In this document: positions 15,243 to 23,306 of the stretch, one piece after another | Layout: every line of letters starts with the position of its first letter | How positions within the stretch are numbered: position 1 is the first letter of the stretch | Assembly: GCF_027920745.1 (NCBI RefSeq) | Contig: NZ_JAQIBB010000061.1 | Span: forward strand, 1-26,447 | DNA length: 26,447 bases | Reading direction: 5' to 3' | Source of the DNA: Gallibacterium faecale | GTDB taxonomy: Bacteria > Pseudomonadota > Gammaproteobacteria > Enterobacterales > Pasteurellaceae | The notes under the pieces: model-generated | The model's database searches: none | Told to the model about the DNA's origin: nothing | The model's input: only the letters and a program-made list of their open reading frames with translations | Made by a program: the position numbers and the translations under genes

Positions 15243-16088
15243 TTAGATTGATGATAAATATTGCTTTAATTCAGGTAAAATCTGTTTTGCATCAGCAATA
15301 CCTAAATCGTACATCGCTTGAATTTTTTGTCGATCTTTCTCAATACGTTTAATCGGTAGTGTTTGCGACGGACGGATTACAAAAATTTCTTGACGCTTAT
15401 CTGCTTCGATAATTTGTTCCACTTTACGATTATAATCTAAATAGCGGTGACTCAATTTTTCGACTAATTTTGGATATCGCCAATAGAATGCCTTAAAAAG
15501 ACAAGGATGAACGGGTTTCTTACGATATTCTAATGGACGCGTTAAGATCACGATAATTTTGTCGTAACCTAGTTGGCGGCATTTTTCGAGAGGAATACTA
15601 TCAGCAATCCCGCCATCAAGATAACGTTTACCGTTTACTTCAACTATTTTAGACACAAATGGCATGGCAGATGTCGCACGTAGCACTTCCATTTCAGCAA
15701 ATAGATGTTTTAATTTGAAGTATTCTGCCTCTCCCGTATCAACATTGGTCAATGTGGCATAAAAATCAACGCCGGAATTAATAAAGGTTTGTTCATCAAA
15801 AGGATCAATATTGATAGGAAGATCGTAAAAAGCAAACTCTTTATTCACGATATTGCCGGTAGTAAATAGGCTATGCAAACTGATATAACGTTTATCATTG
15901 AGATAGTTTAAGTTATAACGTAATACACGCCCTTTCTGTTTTGATGGGTAATTGACGCCAAATAAGACACCTGCGGATACGCCGACAATACCATCGACTT
16001 TAATATTTTCTTCAAGAAAGATATCTAACACGCCTGCGGTGTAAAGACCACGCATGGCACCGCCTTCTAACACTAATCCAACTTTCAT
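15243..16088 (-). CDS. Patatin-like phospholipase (YjjU/RssA-type)
   Basis: The 281-residue protein has the patatin catalytic set: oxyanion loop GLVLEGGAMRGLYTAGVLD, nucleophile elbow GVSAG with Ser38, and the dyad aspartate Asp158 in YLDGGIADSIP. There is no signal peptide or membrane segment. The C-terminal ~100 residues (RKVEQIIEADKRQEIFVIRP, IKRIEKDRQKIQAMYDLGIADA) match the YjjU-type extension seen in many bacterial patatins. It probably hydrolyses acyl esters of phospholipids in the cytoplasm; the substrate is unknown. It lies between cysZ and zipA, which are direct divergent neighbours in E. coli, so it is an extra gene at this site. The ribosome site is weak (GAGAG). Confidence 0.9.
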   Translation of the reverse strand: MKVGLVLEGGAMRGLYTAGVLDIFLEENIKVDGIVGVSAGVLFGVNYPSKQKGRVLRYNLNYLNDKRYISLHSLFTTGNIVNKEFAFYDLPINIDPFDEQTFINSGVDFYATLTNVDTGEAEYFKLKHLFAEMEVLRATSAMPFVSKIVEVNGKRYLDGGIADSIPLEKCRQLGYDKIIVILTRPLEYRKKPVHPCLFKAFYWRYPKLVEKLSHRYLDYNRKVEQIIEADKRQEIFVIRPSQTLPIKRIEKDRQKIQAMYDLGIADAKQILPELKQYLSSI

Positions 16089-16246
16089 ATTTTTCTCTCT
16101 AGATCAAAGCCAAAAGATCTTATCTTTTACTTTCCTAAATGTCTATGTAGGTTTTTCGAAAACAATCCAGAAAAAATATGGTAAGCTATTAGCCGTTTAC
16201 GCTAAAATATTCAACATGATAGCTATAAAAAAATGGGTGAATGACA

Positions 16247-17308
16247 ATGGATTTACAACAAATATTAATTCTGCTTGGCGTACTTGCATTAGGTATCTTA
16301 ATTGGGCATGGATTTTGGTCGAGTCGTCGTGAAAAAGCACAATTTGAAAAGTCAGCACAGCAATTTGAACGTCAACAAATTCGTTCTCCTCATCAACAAA
16401 ATCACCATTTTGAAACCCAAGCACAAGGATACCCACCGCAACAACAAGGTATGTATCAGCAACAAACTCCAGAGTATCCACCGCAAGCATCAGCAGAACA
16501 CTATACTCAACAAGCACAATATGGTTATTCACAAAATAATATGGCGAGAGAAATGCCACAGCAGCATCGTATTGAACCAGAAGAACCTTATCAAACCCAT
16601 TTACCATTAGAAGAAGATATTTCTACAACAGTGGAACGACGTGTAGAAAATATCAAAATTACATTGCCAAATTCGCCAACAGCTACGGTAGCAACTCATA
16701 CTGTTGAACCTGCTGTTACTCAGACAGCAACGCCGTCAGTGGAAGCTAATCAAGCGGCAGTAACATCAGAAGTAGAGATGCGAGCACAAGCTCAACAACC
16801 AACCATAGAACGCTATGTAGAGTCTGAACCAGAATCTAAAGTGGAAGTGAAACAAGCTGGCGTGGAATCTGCCGCTGTGGAAACAGTGGAGCAAAGCCAG
16901 AAGAAACCTGAATTTATTATGTTGTATGTTGTTGCTCCTGAAAATCGTCAATTCTATGGAACACATATTAATCAAGTATTAGAAGAGTTAGGCTTCTTAT
17001 TTGGTGAATATAATATTTACCATCGTCATTTAGATGTCACTATTGCAAGTAGTCCGATTATTTTCAGTGTTGCGAATATGGTTCAACCAGGTACATTTGA
17101 TCCAAATAATTTTGATAATTTTGCAACGATTGGATTAACGCTATTTATGCGTTTACCATCACCAGGTAATGATATTGCTAACTTTAGAATGTTATGTCGT
17201 GCGGCAGAAACATTAGCTGAAAAGCTTAATGGTTTTGTGTTAAATGATAAACGTGAAATTTTTACTGATGACAATCGTAATGCGTATTTACAGCTATTGA
17301 GATCATAA
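16247..17308 (+). CDS. zipA: Cell division protein ZipA
   Basis: The 353 residues begin with the membrane anchor MDLQQILILLGVLALGILIG followed by HGFWSSRREK, the E. coli-like start with periplasm-facing N terminus. A Gln/Pro-rich then Glu/Val-rich flexible linker spans about residues 45-220, and the C-terminal ZipA domain (FIMLYVVAPENRQFYGTHINQ to the end) binds the FtsZ tail. ZipA tethers FtsZ to the membrane early in division. An in-frame ATG at 16241 abuts the GGGTGA ribosome site, whereas ATG 16247 is properly spaced and fits the family. In E. coli ligA follows zipA; here a terminator and convergent arcA follow. Confidence 0.95.
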   Translation: MDLQQILILLGVLALGILIGHGFWSSRREKAQFEKSAQQFERQQIRSPHQQNHHFETQAQGYPPQQQGMYQQQTPEYPPQASAEHYTQQAQYGYSQNNMAREMPQQHRIEPEEPYQTHLPLEEDISTTVERRVENIKITLPNSPTATVATHTVEPAVTQTATPSVEANQAAVTSEVEMRAQAQQPTIERYVESEPESKVEVKQAGVESAAVETVEQSQKKPEFIMLYVVAPENRQFYGTHINQVLEELGFLFGEYNIYHRHLDVTIASSPIIFSVANMVQPGTFDPNNFDNFATIGLTLFMRLPSPGNDIANFRMLCRAAETLAEKLNGFVLNDKREIFTDDNRNAYLQLLRS

Positions 17309-17328
17309 GTTGAGAGATTAAGCAGAAG

Positions 17329-17360
17329 AAAAAATAGCACCATTGAGGTGCTATTTTTTT
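17329..17360. terminator. Bidirectional terminator between zipA and arcA
   Basis: AAAAAATAGCACC (17329-17341) pairs with GGTGCTATTTTTTT (17347-17360) across ATTGA. Both strands end in a run of T, closing zipA (+) and arcA (-). Confidence 0.93.
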
Positions 17361-17375
17361 ATGGATTTGAGTTGA

Positions 17376-18089
17376 TTAAATAGATTCTAAATCACCACAG
17401 AAACGATAACCTTCACCATGAATGGTTGCAATAATTTCCGGTGTATCAGGATGATCTTCAAAGTGTTTACGAATACGGCGAATAGTGACATCAACGGTAC
17501 GATCATTTGGTTTTAAATCTCTACCAGTCATTTTCTTTAATAAATCGTCACGAGTTTGGATTTTTCCTGGATTTTCGCAGAAATGTAGCATTGCACGGAA
17601 TTCGCTGCGTGGTAATTTTTGTGCCACACCTTCAGGGTTAATTAATGTACGACTATTGATATCTAACGTCCAACCATTGAATTGGTATTTTTCAATATGT
17701 TTATGATTATTTGAATTTTTGTCCATCATAGTACGTTGTAATAAATTACGAGTACGGATGGTTAATTCACGTGGGTTAAACGGTTTAGTAATATAGTCAT
17801 CTGCACCGATCTCTAATCCTAGAATACGGTCAACTTCATTATCACGACCAGTCAAGAACATTAATGCGATATTGTTTTGCTCACGTAACTCACGAGCAAG
17901 TAATAATCCATTTTTACCTGGAAGATTAATGTCCATAATCACGAGATTGATTTTTTGGGCGGCAAGTTGTTGGTGCATTTGTGCGCCATCAACGGCTTCA
18001 AATACACGATAACCTTCTGCTTCAAAAATATCTTTAAGCGTATTACGCGTAACTGCTTCGTCTTCGACAATCAGAATTTTAGGCGTCAT
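17376..18089 (-). CDS. arcA: Response regulator ArcA
   Basis: The 237-residue protein (E. coli 238) is an OmpR-family regulator. Its receiver domain has acidic residues in VEDE, phosphoacceptor Asp53 in VIMDINLPGKNG, LTGRDNEVDRI, and the conserved lysine in DDYITKPFNPRELTIR. A C-terminal winged helix (ELPRSEFRAML-type region, DRTVDVTIRRIRKHF, TIHGEGYRF) completes it. Partnered with sensor ArcB (not in the window), it represses aerobic respiration and TCA genes under low oxygen; icd and pntAB nearby are plausible targets by function only. ATG 18089 is chosen over the longer frame to 18173 because it starts MTPKILIVEDE and has AAGGAT upstream. It is codirectional with prfC, 206 bp downstream of it. 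Confidence 0.96.
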   Translation of the reverse strand: MTPKILIVEDEAVTRNTLKDIFEAEGYRVFEAVDGAQMHQQLAAQKINLVIMDINLPGKNGLLLARELREQNNIALMFLTGRDNEVDRILGLEIGADDYITKPFNPRELTIRTRNLLQRTMMDKNSNNHKHIEKYQFNGWTLDINSRTLINPEGVAQKLPRSEFRAMLHFCENPGKIQTRDDLLKKMTGRDLKPNDRTVDVTIRRIRKHFEDHPDTPEIIATIHGEGYRFCGDLESI

Positions 18090-18251
18090 TGCACTTATCC
18101 TTATATAAAAATTTAACAAATTTGTGATGAATTCATGAAAAAACTGCCGTGTATTGTAGCGAGCGGAAAACATAAGAACAATAACAAATGTTAAATTTGT
18201 TACATTATTGGTAAATTTTATGATCTAAGTCAGAAGTTGAGAGAGTAATTA

Positions 18252-18285
18252 TTTCATGGCGTTTTATTTGAAAAACGCCATGAAA
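18252..18285 (-). other. 14-bp perfect stem-loop between prfC and arcA, no T-run
   Basis: TTTCATGGCGTTTT (18252-18265) pairs fully with AAAACGCCATGAAA (18272-18285), loop ATTTGA. It lies 10 bp past the prfC stop. The minus strand continues as TAATTACTC without a T-run, so it could protect the prfC mRNA end or terminate poorly. Confidence 0.5.
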
Positions 18286-18295
18286 AATAGGAGAG

Positions 18296-19885
18296 TTAGT
18301 GCTCTCTGGTTTTAAAGAAGACAACGTCTGGATAACGTTCTTGAGTAAGGTTTAAATTGACCATAGTTGGTGCGATATAAGTAAGATTATCGCCACCATC
18401 AAGGGCAAGATTTTGTTCATTTTTACGCTTAAATTCCTCGAATTTTTTCGCATCAGCACATTCCACCCAACGAGCTGTTGCAACATTAACGGTTTCGTAA
18501 ATTGCTTCTACGTTATATTCTGTTTTTAAGCGAGATACCACTACATCAAATTGTAGAATACCGACGGCACCCACAATCAGATCATTGTTTGCTAATGGTC
18601 GGAATACTTGTACTGCACCCTCTTCAGAAAGCTGTACTAAACCTTTCAGTAATTGTTTTTGTTTAAGTGGATCTTTAAGACGGATACGGCGGAATAGTTC
18701 AGGTGCAAAGTTTGGAATCCCAGTAAATTTAAGATCTTCACCTTGAGTAAAGGTATCCCCAATTTGGATAGTGCCATGGTTATGTAATCCAATGATATCA
18801 CCAGCAAAGCTCTCTTCAACATGACTGCGATCACCCGCCATAAAGGTTAAGGCATCAGAAATAATAACGTCTTTTCCGATACGGATATGACGTAGTTTCA
18901 TTCCTTTTTCATATTTTCCTGAAACGATTCGCATAAAAGCAACACGGTCACGGTGTTTTGGATCCATATTTGCTTGAATTTTAAATACAAATCCAGAGAA
19001 ATTTTCTTCAGTTGCTGCGACTGGGCGAACATCAGTTTGACGAGGTTGTGGTGCGGGTGCCCATTCAGTAAGCCCATCTAACATATGATCAACACCAAAG
19101 TTACCTAATGCAGTACCAAAGAATACTGGGGTTAATTCACCTTTAAGAAAAGCATCAAGATCAAATTCATTACTTGCACCTTGAATGAGTTCTAGTTCAT
19201 CACGAAGTTGTTGTGCCAAATCATCACCAACAGCTTGATCTAATTCTGGATTATTCAAACCTTTAATGATGCGAACTTCTTGGATAGTGTGGCCTTGCCC
19301 TGTTTGATACAAATAGGTTTCGTCTTTATAAAGGTGATATACGCCTTTAAAGAGTTTTCCACAACCAATTGGCCAAGTAATTGGAGCACAATGAATATTT
19401 AATACATTTTCTACTTCATCAAGTAACTCCATCGGATCACGAATATCACGGTCGAGTTTATTCATAAAAGTGAGAATCGGAGTATCACGTAAGCGAGTAA
19501 CTTCCATTAATTTGATGGTACGTTCCTCAACCCCTTTTGCCGCATCAATCACCATTAAACAGCTATCCACTGCGGTTAATGTACGATAAGTATCTTCTGA
19601 GAAGTCTTCGTGTCCCGGAGTATCTAATAAATTGACTAAACAATCGTTATAAGGGAATTGCATTACAGAGGTAGTAATCGAAATTCCACGTTGTTTTTCC
19701 ATTTCCATCCAGTCAGATTTTGCGTGTTGATTAGAACCGCGCCCTTTCACCGTACCAGCTGTTTTGATTGCTTGTCCGTAAAGTAAAACTTTTTCAGTAA
19801 TCGTTGTTTTCCCGGCATCCGGGTGAGAAATAATCGCAAATGTTCTGCGTTTATTGACTTCTTCTAAGAATGCTTGCGTTGTCAT
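18296..19885 (-). CDS. prfC: Peptide chain release factor 3 (RF3)
   Basis: The 529 residues equal E. coli RF3 in length. The GTPase motifs are ISHPDAGKTTITEKVL (G1), GISITTSVM (G2), LLDTPGHEDFSEDTYR (G3) and TFMNKLDRD (G4). RF3-type domains II/III follow (FSGFVFKIQANMDPKHRDRVAFMRIVSG; EGAVQVFRPLANNDLIVGAVGILQFDVV). RF3 uses GTP to release RF1/RF2 after termination. It is separated from tyrS by a 206-bp region with a large stem (19985-20069) and no obvious terminator, so readthrough from tyrS is possible. The start ATG 19885 gives MTTQAFLEEVNKRRTFAII, the usual start. Confidence 0.97.
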   Translation of the reverse strand: MTTQAFLEEVNKRRTFAIISHPDAGKTTITEKVLLYGQAIKTAGTVKGRGSNQHAKSDWMEMEKQRGISITTSVMQFPYNDCLVNLLDTPGHEDFSEDTYRTLTAVDSCLMVIDAAKGVEERTIKLMEVTRLRDTPILTFMNKLDRDIRDPMELLDEVENVLNIHCAPITWPIGCGKLFKGVYHLYKDETYLYQTGQGHTIQEVRIIKGLNNPELDQAVGDDLAQQLRDELELIQGASNEFDLDAFLKGELTPVFFGTALGNFGVDHMLDGLTEWAPAPQPRQTDVRPVAATEENFSGFVFKIQANMDPKHRDRVAFMRIVSGKYEKGMKLRHIRIGKDVIISDALTFMAGDRSHVEESFAGDIIGLHNHGTIQIGDTFTQGEDLKFTGIPNFAPELFRRIRLKDPLKQKQLLKGLVQLSEEGAVQVFRPLANNDLIVGAVGILQFDVVVSRLKTEYNVEAIYETVNVATARWVECADAKKFEEFKRKNEQNLALDGGDNLTYIAPTMVNLNLTQERYPDVVFFKTREH

Positions 19886-19984
19886 AAAATAACTTTGTGA
19901 TTGAATTGTGTGGTTAAATAAATAAGAGCCTTATACAAGACTCTTTCTATAATGAACTCAAATAGGTGAGTATTTTACGCTATT

Positions 19985-20069
19985 TACTCGCTAATTTGAA
20001 ATAACAGATATTATCGTTATGCTGTATTTACGGCTGAACAAAAGTAGATATCATTTCAAACAGCGAGTA
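19985..20069. other. Large nested stem-loop between tyrS and prfC
   Basis: TACTCGCT (19985-19992) pairs with AGCGAGTA (20062-20069), TTTGAAAT (19995-20002) with ATTTCAAA (20053-20060), GATAT (20007-20011) with ATATC (20048-20052), and GCTGT with ACGGC (20021-20034, one G-U) closes an inner loop. About 21 long-range pairs in order suggest a real fold. On the plus strand it is followed by GTTTTCTT. Its role, whether processing site, tyrS mRNA end or separate RNA, is not shown. Confidence 0.5.
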
Positions 20070-20091
20070 GTTTTCTTAATAGAGTAAAAAA

Positions 20092-21279
20092 TTATTTTAT
20101 TGTCACTTTGGCAAATTTACGTTTACCTACTTGATAAACTGCGGTAGAGGCAGAAATAACGAGTTTGCTATCTTCTACTTTTTCACCATCAATTTTTACG
20201 CCACCTTGTTTAATCATACGCAATGCTTCTGATGTTGAGGCAACTAAATCTGCTTCTTTTAATAGGTTAGCGATAGGCATTTCACCTGTGAAAGTGAATT
20301 CAGGCATTTCATCTGGCATCGCACCTTTTTGGAAACGTTCAATAAAAGTTTGTTCCGCTGCATCTGCTGCTGATTTATCGTGGAAACGTTCAATTAATTC
20401 TTTAGCTAATAAAATTTTAACATCACGTGGATTACGGCCATTAGCGACATCTTGTTTTAATTGTGCGATTTCATCTAGGGAACGGAAAGAAAGTAGATCA
20501 TACCAACGCCACATTAGTTCATCAGAAATTGACATCACTTTTCCGAACATATCGTCAGGAGATTCAGAGATACCAATATAATTGCCTAATGATTTTGACA
20601 TTTTTTTCTCACCATCAAGACCTTCTAATAATGGTAATGTCATTGCTACTTGTGGTTTTTGTCCACGTGCTTTTTGTAATTCTCGACCAACTAACAGGTT
20701 AAATTTTTGGTCTGTTCCCCCTAACTCAACATCGGCTTCTAACGCAACAGAGTCGTATCCTTGTAGTAAAGGATAAATAAATTCATGAATAGCAATAGAT
20801 TGATGGTTAGCAAAGCGTTTTTTGAAGTCATCGCGTTCTAACATACGTGCAACAGTATATTGAGAAGCTAAACGAATCATTCCCTCAGTACCAAGCTCAC
20901 CTAACCAAGAAGAGTTGAAGACCACGTGGGTTTTTTCTGGATCTAAAATTTTATAGATTTGTTGTTTATAGGTTTCTGCATTACGTAAAACATCTTCTCG
21001 GGTTAATGGTGGGCGAGTGCTATTTTTACCTGATGGATCGCCAACCATACCGGTGAAATCACCAATCAAGAAATAAACTTCATGGCCAAGTTGTTGGAAT
21101 TGGCGTAATTTATTTAATACAACAGTGTGACCAAGATGAATATCTGGTGCAGTTGGATCGGCACCAAGTTTAATTTTTAGTGGACGTTTTTCTTTAAGTT
21201 TTTCAATAAGATCTTCTTCGGAAAGAATTTCATCTACGCCTCGTTTTAACTCGGCGAGTACTTGATTTATATCACTCAT
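20092..21279 (-). CDS. tyrS: Tyrosyl-tRNA synthetase
   Basis: The 395 residues form a class I synthetase with HLGH at 48-51 (HIGH motif), tyrosine-site residues in LLQGYDSVALEADVELGGTDQKFNL, KMSKS at 226-230, and a C-terminal S4 RNA-binding domain (ALRMIKQGGVKIDGEKVEDSK). The sequence is of the shorter ~400-residue TyrRS type found in Pasteurellaceae rather than the 424-residue E. coli enzyme. It charges tRNA-Tyr. AGGA lies 8 nt before the ATG. A promoter with a perfect -10 lies 38-65 bp upstream, so it does not need the transcript that ends at 21376. Confidence 0.96.
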   Translation of the reverse strand: MSDINQVLAELKRGVDEILSEEDLIEKLKEKRPLKIKLGADPTAPDIHLGHTVVLNKLRQFQQLGHEVYFLIGDFTGMVGDPSGKNSTRPPLTREDVLRNAETYKQQIYKILDPEKTHVVFNSSWLGELGTEGMIRLASQYTVARMLERDDFKKRFANHQSIAIHEFIYPLLQGYDSVALEADVELGGTDQKFNLLVGRELQKARGQKPQVAMTLPLLEGLDGEKKMSKSLGNYIGISESPDDMFGKVMSISDELMWRWYDLLSFRSLDEIAQLKQDVANGRNPRDVKILLAKELIERFHDKSAADAAEQTFIERFQKGAMPDEMPEFTFTGEMPIANLLKEADLVASTSEALRMIKQGGVKIDGEKVEDSKLVISASTAVYQVGKRKFAKVTIK

Positions 21280-21316
21280 AATTAGTTCCTACATTAGTCA
21301 AATACAAAACTCATCC

Positions 21317-21344
21317 ATTATAAGGATTATTCATTAAATGGAAA
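21317..21344 (-). promoter_or_regulatory. tyrS promoter (TTTCCA - 16 bp - TATAAT)
   Basis: On the minus strand, TTTCCA (21344-21339) and TATAAT (21322-21317) are 16 bp apart, giving a predicted leader of about 30 nt. It lies downstream of the terminator at 21376-21407. Confidence 0.6.
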
Positions 21345-21375
21345 GCTAATCGCAGGAAATTGCTGGATTTGAGAT

Positions 21376-21450
21376 AAAAAAAAGCCTCTTTTGTGGGGGA
21401 AGAGGCTAAAGTGTTGGAGTGATTATCAAAATGTTATGCGCTAAATATAA
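21376..21450 (-). ncRNA. Putative small RNA (orphan terminator, C-rich loop)
   Basis: On the minus strand, AGCCTCTT (21407-21400) pairs perfectly with AAGAGGCT (21390-21383), loop CCCCCACAA, followed by eight T (21383-21376): a textbook rho-independent terminator. The only gene ahead on that strand is tyrS, which has its own promoter beyond it, and no CDS ends before it. A short independent transcript is therefore likely, roughly 45-80 nt; its 5' end is unknown. A weak Fur-box-like string (21452-21466, 10 of 14 matches) and AT-rich promoter-like DNA lie just upstream. The seed candidates are CACTCCAACAC and the C-rich loop. Confidence 0.5.
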
Positions 21451-21763
21451 ATAAAAACAATTCTCAATTAAATAGAAATTACAATTATTTACATAGGGAC
21501 GTTGTATTGCATGAAAAAAGGATTTTACACATTTTGCTACTCGTAATTTAGTTTTGTAATAGAATCTCTTAACTAAGTTTTTACAACCATTTAACAGATT
21601 AATTTTATTTGAATTTTCAGCAAAAAAGATCTTCTTTTTAATAAATTTAATGGTAGAGTTAATCTGATTAAGCTCATTATTTATTAATAGAGAGCTTATC
21701 TATTTTATATGGCGGGATAACAGTTTATCTCAATGAACAACGAGCTGATTTTAAGGAATAATT

Positions 21764-23296
21764 ATGCTAATTGGTGTACCTAGAGAAATGCTCGATAAGG
21801 AATGTCGTGTGGCGGCAACGCCAAAAACCGTGCAACAAATTAAGAAACTCGGTTTTGATGTCATTATTGAGCAAAATGCTGGCTTTCGAGCAAGTTTTGA
21901 AGATCATGCTTTTGCGGAAGCGGGAGCAAAGATTGGGCAAGCTGATCAAGTATGGCAAGCAGATGTCATTTTAAAAGTAAATCCACCAACGGATGAAGAA
22001 ATTAATCAGATTAAAGAAGGTGCAACGCTAATTAGCTTCATTTGGCCAGCACAAAACCCAGAACTGATGCAAAAACTTTCGGCTAAGAAAATTAATGTAT
22101 TGGCAATGGATGCGGTACCAAGAATTTCTCGTGCACAATCATTAGATGCGTTAAGTTCAATGGCAAATATTGCTGGTTATCGTGCCGTTGTTGAAGCTGC
22201 ACATGAATTTGGCAGCTTTTTTACTGGACAAATTACTGCTGCGGGTAAAGTGCCACCTGCAAAAGTGTTAGTTATTGGTGCTGGGGTTGCTGGGTTAGCA
22301 GCAATTGGTGCAGCGAATAGCTTAGGGGCAATTGTTAGAGCGTTTGACTCTCGTCCAGAAGTAAAAGAACAAGTTGAAAGTATGGGGGCGTCTTTCTTAG
22401 AGATTAATTATCAAGAGGAAGGTGGTAGCGGAGATGGTTATGCAAAAGTGATGTCAGAAGAGTTTAACCGTCGCGCTTTAGCACTTTATGCTGAGCAAGC
22501 AAAAGAAGTCGATATCATTATCACAACAGCATTAATTCCGGGTAAACCAGCACCGCGTTTAATTACTAAAGAGATGGTTGCTTCAATGAAGCCGGGTAGC
22601 GTCATTGTTGATTTGGCTGCTGCAACAGGTGGTAACTGTGAATTATCTAAAGCTGATGAAGTTGTGATTACAGATAATCAAGTCAAAATTATTGGTTATA
22701 CTGATCTACCAAGTCGTTTACCAACACAATCTTCACAATTGTATGGTACTAACTTAGTGAATTTACTTAAATTATTGTGTAAAGAAAAAGATGGTACGAT
22801 CAATATTGATTTTGAGGATGTTGTACAACGTGGCGTTACCGTAATTCGTGATGGCGAAGTTACTTGGCCAGCCCCACCTATTAAGGTTTCAGCACAACCT
22901 CAAAAACCAAAAGCAGCAGTAAAAGAAGAACAAAAAGAAGAAGTTAAAGCAAATCCTGTCCGTAAATATGGATTAATTGCTACAGCGATTGTTCTTTATA
23001 TGTGTATAGCGTCTGTTGCTCCAGCAGCATTCTTATCTCACTTTACGGTATTCGTTCTCTCTTGCGTAGTTGGTTATTACGTAGTTTGGAACGTTAGTCA
23101 TGCGCTACATACGCCTTTAATGGCGGTAACTAATGCGATCTCAGGGATTATTATTGTAGGTGCATTATTACAAATAGGACATGGTCACTTTATTGTGAGT
23201 GTTCTAGCATTTATCGCTATTTTAGTCGCAAGTATTAACATCTTTGGGGGCTTCAAAGTGACTCAACGGATGTTAGCGATGTTCAAAAAAGGTTAA
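21764..23296 (+). CDS. pntA: Proton-translocating transhydrogenase subunit alpha
   Basis: The 510 residues equal E. coli PntA. An NAD(H)-binding domain I (start MLIGVPREMLDKECRVAATP; GAGVAGLAAIGAANSLGAIVRAFDSRPEVKEQVESMG; GDGYAKVMSEEF mobile-loop region) runs to about residue 380. A charged Lys/Glu linker and four predicted membrane helices (about 400-510, including SHALHTPLMAVTNAISGIIIVGALLQIGHG) follow. With PntB it couples proton entry to reduction of NADP by NADH. AAGGAATAATT gives the ribosome site. The 350 bp upstream (21411-21763) is AT-rich, holds the small-RNA region, and shows no other gene. Confidence 0.97.
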   Translation: MLIGVPREMLDKECRVAATPKTVQQIKKLGFDVIIEQNAGFRASFEDHAFAEAGAKIGQADQVWQADVILKVNPPTDEEINQIKEGATLISFIWPAQNPELMQKLSAKKINVLAMDAVPRISRAQSLDALSSMANIAGYRAVVEAAHEFGSFFTGQITAAGKVPPAKVLVIGAGVAGLAAIGAANSLGAIVRAFDSRPEVKEQVESMGASFLEINYQEEGGSGDGYAKVMSEEFNRRALALYAEQAKEVDIIITTALIPGKPAPRLITKEMVASMKPGSVIVDLAAATGGNCELSKADEVVITDNQVKIIGYTDLPSRLPTQSSQLYGTNLVNLLKLLCKEKDGTINIDFEDVVQRGVTVIRDGEVTWPAPPIKVSAQPQKPKAAVKEEQKEEVKANPVRKYGLIATAIVLYMCIASVAPAAFLSHFTVFVLSCVVGYYVVWNVSHALHTPLMAVTNAISGIIIVGALLQIGHGHFIVSVLAFIAILVASINIFGGFKVTQRMLAMFKKG

Positions 23297-23306
23297 GGAG
23301 TAGATC

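Noticed and set aside
16197..16607. 136-codon minus-strand frame overlapping zipA
   Set aside because: It is antisense to the Gln-rich zipA linker and has no family resemblance.
18160..18220. ArcA boxes in the arcA upstream region (GTTAAATTTGTTA)
   Set aside because: The GTTA repeats are 9 bp apart instead of 11, and AT-rich DNA gives such matches easily.
21484..21531. Short minus-strand ORF (15 codons, Cys-rich) ahead of the 21376 terminator, as a leader peptide for tyrS attenuation
   Set aside because: It has no convincing ribosome site, no run of tyrosine codons, and tyrS has a promoter after the terminator.
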